Source of the DNA: JAFASC01 sp036265935
GTDB lineage: Bacteria > Pseudomonadota > Alphaproteobacteria > Rhizobiales > Beijerinckiaceae
Length of the DNA stretch: 10,731 nucleotides
NCBI GenBank assembly: GCA_036265935.1
Contig: DATAOB010000145.1
Location: 1 to 10,731, forward strand
Reading direction: 5' to 3'
Each line of letters opens with the position of its first letter. Within the stretch, counting starts at the first letter, position 1. The notes beneath the pieces are model-generated. The model searched no databases. It was not told where the DNA came from and saw only the letters and a program-made list of their open reading frames with translations. The translations under genes were made by a program, and so were the position numbers. Shown here one piece after another: positions 6,428 through 10,731 of this stretch.

Positions 6428-6607
6428 ATGTCCCAAACGTTTGATGCAACCAGCGTTGTTGCCCGCAAACCGGCTAATGTCGAAGATCATGCCGATCAGG
6501 CGCGAGTGCTCATCTTCTGCGCGGTCGGTCTCGCGATCTCGCTCATCGCTCTATTGATCGCCCCCGATTGGCTGTTCCAGCCACAGGATCTGTTGCAGCT
6601 ACCTTGA
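6428..6607 (+). CDS. Hypothetical small membrane protein (59 aa)
   Basis: Not recognised. This 59-residue ORF starts at the ATG at 6428, preceded by AGGAGAAGACA, a good Shine-Dalgarno at 7 nt, and ends with TGA at 6605-6607. A polar N-terminal part (about 25 residues, ending in the acidic VEDHADQ) leads to one clear transmembrane helix at residues 26-45 (RVLIFCAVGLAISLIALLIA). A short C-terminal tail, PDWLFQPQDLLQLP, follows. It lies 27 nt after the preceding small ORF and about 100 nt before the penicillin-binding protein gene, but the putative promoter at 6649-6673 suggests the latter can be transcribed separately. Its size and single-helix layout are those of small regulatory or scaffold membrane proteins, but no function can be named. 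Confidence 0.5.
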   Translation: MSQTFDATSVVARKPANVEDHADQARVLIFCAVGLAISLIALLIAPDWLFQPQDLLQLP

Positions 6608-6648
6608 GCGAGGCGTTCCGGCCGACAAAAAGGGATGAGCTGATACGG

Positions 6649-6673
6649 GGAACCGCAGCTTTGGCGTGGCGTT
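6649..6673 (+). promoter_or_regulatory. Candidate EcfG (general stress response) promoter
   Basis: GGAAC (6649-6653) and CGTT (6670-6673) are separated by exactly 16 nt. This matches the GGAAC-N16/17-CGTT consensus bound by the alphaproteobacterial general stress sigma factor EcfG. It lies in the short gap before the penicillin-binding protein gene. A start point near 6680 would give a leader of about 25 nt. The match is to the full nine-base consensus, but nothing else in the window (PhyR, NepR, EcfG genes) supports it. Confidence 0.5.
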
Positions 6674-6703
6674 AGCTTCGCTGAACTCTCCGGACCAGCG
6701 GTG

Positions 6704-9205
6704 ATGGTTGACCAACCTGCGGGCGCGCCTGATCCGAACACGGGACGCAAACGCGATTGGTTGCTGGTCACGCGCCGCAGGCGGGCATCCGAGCTGCCCG
6801 ATCCCTCTGCGGTGGTCACACGTATTTTCGGCGGCCGCTGGGCAAGCCTTGCGGAGAGGTTGCGAACCGGGCTTGCACAGGTTCGCGCCTTATTTGAATC
6901 TTCTGTGGCGCCAATCGCACGCAGCTTTCGTTCGCCTGAAGTGACGCGGCGCGTGGCGGCTATTCGCGAAAGGGTTTCGCCCGCTCTTGCGCCGGCTCTC
7001 GGCCGCATAAGCGACCGCTTGAAAAGCGCAGCCGCCTGGGCGCGCGCGAGATTTGCATGGCGCCGCGCCGGCATTGTCGCGGCGGCAGCCCTTGCCGCCG
7101 CAGCAACGCTTTGCTTCGTCTATTTCGCCTATTGCCTGATCACGATTCCATATAATGGCGGGCTCGTCATCGACCCCACCGCGTCGGCGCTTCTCGTGCA
7201 AGCCGATGACGGACGCGTCTTCGGAACAAGAGGCGTATTCAAAGGCGAAAAGCTGTCCTCCGCCGATCTGCCGGTGAATCTCGCGCGGGCGATAGTCGCG
7301 ATCGAGGATCGGCGCTTCTACGATCATCCCGGCATCGATTTGCGTGGGCTCGCGCGAGCGGCGCTGCGTGACGCAAATGCGGGCGGTGCTCGCGAAGGCG
7401 GCAGCACGATCACGCAACAATTAGTGCGCATGCTCTACCTCTCACAGGAGCGCTCGCTCAGGCGCAAAGTGCAGGAAGCGATGCTCGCATTATGGCTCGA
7501 AGCACATCTCAGCAAGGATGAAATACTTACGACCTATCTGAACACCGCTTATTTCGGCGCCGGCGTCTATGGCGCCGACGCGGCGGCGAAGCGCTATTTC
7601 GGCAAGTCGGCGAAGGAGCTCACCGTCAACGAGGCGGCGATGCTGGCGGGACTCGTGCGCGCGCCGTCGCAGCTCGCTCCGCACCGCAATCTCAACGGCG
7701 CGCAAGGCCGCGCCGCGCAAGTTCTCGACGCCATGGTCGCGACGAAGGCGATCTCGCGCGAAGATGCGGAAACAGCCAAGCGCAATCCGGCGCAGCTGCG
7801 CATCCCCGCCGAGACTCCAGAGGGCACGAATTACTTCATCGACATCGCCGCCGCCGAGACGCGCAAGTTGATCGGCTCCGGTCCGACGGACATCGCGACC
7901 AGGACAACGCTCGACCTCAATCTGCAGAACATCGCGGAAAGCGTGATAGCCAGGCATTTGGATGGCGAAGGCGCAAAGAAGCGCGTCTCGCAAGCCGCGC
8001 TCGTCGCGCTTGCGCCGGACGGCGCCATCCTCGCCATGGTCGGCGGTCGCGATTACACGGAAAGCCAGTTCAACCGCGTGACGCAGGCAAAGCGCCAGGC
8101 GGGCTCGCTGTTCAAGCTGTTTGTCTATCTCACCGCATTGCGCGACGGCGCGCGGCCGGACTCGATGGTCATCGACCGGCCGGTGCGGATCGGTGAATGG
8201 GAGCCGGAAAATTACGGCGGGCGCTACCGCGGGCCTGTCAGTTTGCGCACCGCCTTCGCAAATTCCATCAACACGATCGCCGTGCAATTGGCGGAGGCGG
8301 TCGGCATTCCCGCGGTGATCGCAACGGCAAAGGGTCTCGGCATCCAGTCGGATCTGCCGGCGGTCCCGAGTCTCGCGCTCGGTTCGGCCGGCGTGACGTT
8401 GCTTGAAATGACGCAAGCTTATGCGGCGATCGCGTTCAATGCGGAAAAGCTCGAAGCGTTCAGCGTTCGCGCAATCGCGAGCGGCGACAAGAATGTGTAC
8501 ACGCGGCCGACGTCGTCCTTTGTGCCGCAGCCAAATCCAGCGGCGCGCGCCGCCATGATCGACTTATTGAGCGCCGTCGTTCGCGAGGGCACCGGCAAGG
8601 CGGCGCGTGTCTCGGGTCCGGCCGGCGGCAAGACCGGTACGACGCAGGATTATCGCGATGCCTGGTTCATCGGGTTCACGCCCGAGATCATCGTCGGCGT
8701 GTGGGTTGGCAACGACGACAATTCGCCGATGGACAATATCACCGGCGGCACGATCCCGGCTTCGATCTGGCATGATTTCGTCACCCAGGCGGGCCGCTCG
8801 CTGAGTGCGCGATCGCGGCCCCGTGACAATGCCGGCGCCGTCGCACTCGCGTCGAACCGCTCGGCCGTCAACGCGCCGCCCACCGGCGAGACGCTGCGCG
8901 GCGAAGCCTCGGCGCTCGACACGGCGACCCTGAATGTCGAGGGCAAGCTCGTGCGGCTCTACGGTGTTGACGGCTGGCGCGACAGACGCGCGCTACGCGA
9001 CTTCGGCCGTTATCTCGATCGCGGCGAGGTCGAGTGCACGCCATTCGGCGATCAGGGCTCGTATCGCTGCACGCTGCAGGGGCAGGACGTATCGAAAATC
9101 GTGCTGTTCAACGGCGGCGGCCGCGCCAGTTCGGAAGCAACGCCCGAACTTCTCGCGACCGAAGAGGAAGCGCGCTCGGCCCGCGTCGGAATTTGGCGGC
9201 GTTGA
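6704..9205 (+). CDS. Class A penicillin-binding protein (PBP1A family) with SNase-like C-terminal region
   Basis: An 833-residue bifunctional peptidoglycan synthase. Residues 1-118 are a basic cytoplasmic region and about 119-148 the single membrane anchor (AGIVAAAALAAAATLCFVYF). The glycosyltransferase-51 domain spans about 175-345, with catalytic EDRRFYDHPGID (E201), GGSTITQQL (232-240), RRKVQEA and KDEILTTYLN. The transpeptidase domain spans about 425-690, with SLFK (catalytic S468), SIN (521-523) and KTGTT (643-647), then WVGNDD. After a linker, residues about 736-833 resemble a staphylococcal-nuclease OB fold: LNVEGKLVRLYGVDG, RGEVECTP, YRCTLQGQDVSKIVLFNGGGRA and EARSARVGIW. The nuclease's acidic and arginine active-site pattern is not conserved. 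The frame opens with GTG at 6701 directly before the ATG at 6704; no strong Shine-Dalgarno separates them. Role inferred: cell-wall growth or repair, perhaps under stress. Confidence 0.93.
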   Translation: MVDQPAGAPDPNTGRKRDWLLVTRRRRASELPDPSAVVTRIFGGRWASLAERLRTGLAQVRALFESSVAPIARSFRSPEVTRRVAAIRERVSPALAPALGRISDRLKSAAAWARARFAWRRAGIVAAAALAAAATLCFVYFAYCLITIPYNGGLVIDPTASALLVQADDGRVFGTRGVFKGEKLSSADLPVNLARAIVAIEDRRFYDHPGIDLRGLARAALRDANAGGAREGGSTITQQLVRMLYLSQERSLRRKVQEAMLALWLEAHLSKDEILTTYLNTAYFGAGVYGADAAAKRYFGKSAKELTVNEAAMLAGLVRAPSQLAPHRNLNGAQGRAAQVLDAMVATKAISREDAETAKRNPAQLRIPAETPEGTNYFIDIAAAETRKLIGSGPTDIATRTTLDLNLQNIAESVIARHLDGEGAKKRVSQAALVALAPDGAILAMVGGRDYTESQFNRVTQAKRQAGSLFKLFVYLTALRDGARPDSMVIDRPVRIGEWEPENYGGRYRGPVSLRTAFANSINTIAVQLAEAVGIPAVIATAKGLGIQSDLPAVPSLALGSAGVTLLEMTQAYAAIAFNAEKLEAFSVRAIASGDKNVYTRPTSSFVPQPNPAARAAMIDLLSAVVREGTGKAARVSGPAGGKTGTTQDYRDAWFIGFTPEIIVGVWVGNDDNSPMDNITGGTIPASIWHDFVTQAGRSLSARSRPRDNAGAVALASNRSAVNAPPTGETLRGEASALDTATLNVEGKLVRLYGVDGWRDRRALRDFGRYLDRGEVECTPFGDQGSYRCTLQGQDVSKIVLFNGGGRASSEATPELLATEEEARSARVGIWRR

Positions 9206-9380
9206 AGTCGCCGCTGCCTCGATGCATGGCGGCGATTGCGGTCATGGTGGCGCGAGGTGCTGCGAACTTGCGTTAACCCGCGCGAGCGCCATCCGGGCTT
9301 GAATGCGACATGGCGCGCCGCGCGCGCCCCTGTTACACAAGCTGCGCTGCCTCTGGAGCAGCAGCCACTGGAGGCTCATC
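9206..9380. other. Intergenic region downstream of the penicillin-binding protein gene
   Basis: About 175 non-coding bases. A 6-bp inverted repeat CGCCGC (9209-9214) / GCGGCG (9229-9234) follows the stop codon, but it has no T-run and so is only a weak terminator candidate. The only other clear signal is the TGGAGG Shine-Dalgarno at 9369-9374 before the broken cupin gene. I see no convincing promoter. Confidence 0.35.
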
Positions 9381-9841
9381 ATGCGTCTCGCATCGATCAC
9401 GACCGCGCTGCTCATCGCCGGCATAGCGCCGCTCCTCGCCGAAGACGGTCATCCCGATGTGCTCAAGGGTCCGATGCCAAATGGGGCGCGGCGCCGCCGG
9501 CTCTGCCGAAAGGCGTGCAGCTGGCCGTGTAGTCGAGCGATCCGGCCAAGAACGGCCCGTTTGTCGTGCGGCTGAAATCGCCCGCCAACACCAAGGGGCC
9601 GGCGCATCATCATCCCACAGCCGAGAACATCACCGTCATATCCGGCAAGTTCCATCTCGGCATGGGCGACAAGCTCGACGAGAAGAATGCGACCGCTTTT
9701 GAGCCTGGCGGTTTTGAGTCGATGCCGGCGAACACCAACCATTATGCCTGGGCAGACGCCGATCCGTGATTCAAATTCACGGCGAGGGCCCGTTCAAGAT
9801 CGAATACGTCCAATCCGGCCGACGATCCGAGCAAGAAATAA
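9381..9841 (+). pseudogene. Broken gene for a secreted cupin-domain protein
   Basis: The intact protein would be a periplasmic cupin of about 150 residues. The ATG at 9381 has TGGAGG six nt upstream and opens a signal peptide (MRLASITTALLIAGIAPLLA, cleavage likely after LLA). Frame changes then occur: a one-base loss near 9472 moves the frame to DAKWGAAPPALPKGVQLAV, a TAG at 9530-9532 interrupts it, and the cupin core follows in the same frame. That core has motif 1 GPAHHHPTAENITVISG and motif 2 EPGGFESMPANTNHYAW. A TGA at 9767 is bypassed by another one-base loss near 9765 (VIQIHGEGPFKIEYV), and an extra C at 9810/9811 leads to NPADDPSKK and a TAA at 9839-9841. The pieces fit end to end, so this is one decayed gene or one badly read gene. 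Its substrate is unknown. Confidence 0.85.
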
Positions 9842-10081
9842 CGGCGCGGCGACCCGCCTTTCCGCCCGCTACGAGGGGAACATCGAACCATTTCAATTGA
9901 TCTTCGTGAACCGAATATGAATTGACTGTCGGAGATGAATTACCCGTCATGGAATTTCTACCCCAAATGATCCAGAAAACACGTTGACACTAGTATACAG
10001 ACTAACGCGCCACGGGAAAGGATAATTGCCCGTTGCGGATCAAGGCGCGGGAAGCAGTCAGTCTGAGCCGGTTTGCAAAAA
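9842..10081. other. Gene-free stretch with a TTGACA/GTATAC motif
   Basis: These 240 bases hold no ORF that I can support. GC content drops here compared with the left of the window. At 9984-9998 TTGACA is followed by CTAGTATAC, a consensus-like -35 next to a six-base palindrome of the type bound by GntR-family regulators. No -10 box lies at the right distance and no gene starts downstream on this strand, so it may be a remnant of a lost promoter. Confidence 0.3.
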
Positions 10082-10731
10082 TCACTCAACTAGCTCGTCC
10101 GCCCGCGCCACGATACTGGCAGGCACATCAAATCCAAGAGCTCTAGCTGTCTTAAGGTTGACGACCAATTGGAATTGTGTGGACTGATCGATAGGAAGCT
10201 CAGATGGCTTCGCCCCTTTCAATATTTTGTCAACATATGGCGCGCCGCGCCGGTATTCATTGCGGACGTCGACTCCGTAAGCGATTAGCCCGCCATCCCG
10301 TGCGTCGTCCGTGAAGCCAAAGAAACTCGGAAGGCGGTTTTCCAAAGCAAAAGCAATAATCGTCGACCTTAGATCGAATGTAATCGGATCGGCCTGAACC
10401 AGAAGGGCTTCGGGCTTATCTTCCAAACCAGAATGTAGCGCAGGGACAGGTCTGTTGGCCCAGCAAAAGGAATGGGAATAACTTTCACCCCTAGCGGAAC
10501 CCCCAGCATCTGCAAGCGTTTTGGAACTTCGATATTCTTGTTGTTCCAAAGAAATGCCACTCTATTTACCTTCGGAATCGCCTGAAGCAGCTGGACGCGC
10601 TTGTCTTCAACTGCTTCGAAACTAATAACAGTTCCAGTAATGTTTGCTTCTGGGCGCGCCAAATTATGGACGTGATTTCTTTCGAGAGGGTTCGCGCTGA
10701 CTACCATAACTATTGGGATGGTGGTGGTCGC
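10082..10731 (-). pseudogene. ABC-transporter substrate-binding protein (ABC_sub_bind family), frameshifted and cut by the window edge
   Basis: The C-terminal two thirds of a periplasmic solute-binding protein of the family annotated as ABC transporter substrate-binding protein (ABC_sub_bind). The frame enters from the right edge as TTIPIVMVVSANPLE and continues through GTVISFEAVEDKRVQLLQAIPKVNRVAFLWN to PFAGPTDLS. It then shifts by one base near 10443-10445 and resumes as PALHSGLEDKPEALLVQADP, GLIAYGVDVRNEYRRGAPYVDKILKGAKPSELP and QFQLVVNLKTARALGFDVP, ending with TGA at 10084-10082. Restoring one base in the three-G run (CCC on the coding strand) rejoins the frame. The N-terminus and signal sequence are outside the window. 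By hand count GC is about 50 percent, lower than the paa genes, suggesting different ancestry. These proteins are often encoded alone; the ligand is unknown. Confidence 0.85.

Noticed and set aside
5724..6449. 241-codon minus-strand ORF across the small-ORF region
   Set aside because: Arg/Ser-rich shadow sequence covering the terminator-like hairpin; the plus-strand ORFs here have good Shine-Dalgarno sites instead.
7490..8416. 308-codon minus-strand ORF
   Set aside because: Antisense to the PBP catalytic domains, with biased His/Arg composition and no ribosome site noticed; explained by the PBP codon bias.
9209..9234. Intrinsic terminator after the PBP gene
   Set aside because: The inverted repeat is only 6 bp with a 14-nt loop and no T-run; too weak to call.
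1..10731. CRISPR array, tRNA/rRNA gene, insertion sequence or tandem repeat
   Set aside because: Looked for on both strands; no regularly spaced direct repeats, cloverleaf-like segments or transposase motifs were seen.

Overview
The window looks like chromosomal DNA from an alphaproteobacterium, probably of the Hyphomicrobiales. The DNA is GC-rich, with high-GC third codon positions. The proteins read like alphaproteobacterial versions of their families, and one promoter-like site fits the EcfG stress sigma factor consensus used in that class. The genus cannot be read from the sequence.

Left part (1-3863, all minus strand): a phenylacetate catabolic block. The order of transcription is paaX (PaaX-family repressor, 3863-2991), a short promoter/operator region, then paaA, paaB, paaC, paaD and the 5' part of paaE, which runs off the left edge. 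paaABCDE encodes the oxygenase that converts phenylacetyl-CoA to its ring-1,2-epoxide. The genes are packed tightly: two junctions are one-base TGATG stop/start overlaps and two are gaps of 4 and 7 nt. An inverted repeat (TGTCAC/GTGACA) brackets the likely paaA promoter -35 box, immediately after the paaX stop, and is a natural PaaX operator candidate. paaX has no good ribosome site of its own, but may be translationally coupled to a six-codon leader.

Middle (3929-5560): pncB (nicotinate phosphoribosyltransferase, NAD salvage) diverges from paaX. Its stop codon directly abuts the stop of a convergent small gene of the polyhydroxyalkanoic-acid-system family. Then come about 200 non-coding bases and three small plus-strand ORFs (107, 77 and 59 aa). 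Each has a good Shine-Dalgarno sequence and one predicted hydrophobic segment, and I recognise none of them. A terminator-like hairpin separates the first from the other two.

Right part (6701-10731): a class A penicillin-binding protein (transglycosylase plus transpeptidase) with a C-terminal region resembling a catalytically degenerate staphylococcal-nuclease fold. It is preceded by a GGAAC-N16-CGTT motif matching EcfG promoters. Downstream the sequence is decayed or badly read: a secreted cupin gene broken by three frameshifts and a nonsense codon, then about 240 bases without a gene. At the right edge is the 3' part of an ABC-transporter substrate-binding protein gene (minus strand), with one frameshift and clearly lower GC.

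The most unusual stretch is 5763-9205: three orphan small membrane proteins followed by a cell-wall synthase with an unexpected C-terminal domain behind a putative stress promoter. A functional link between them is only inference.
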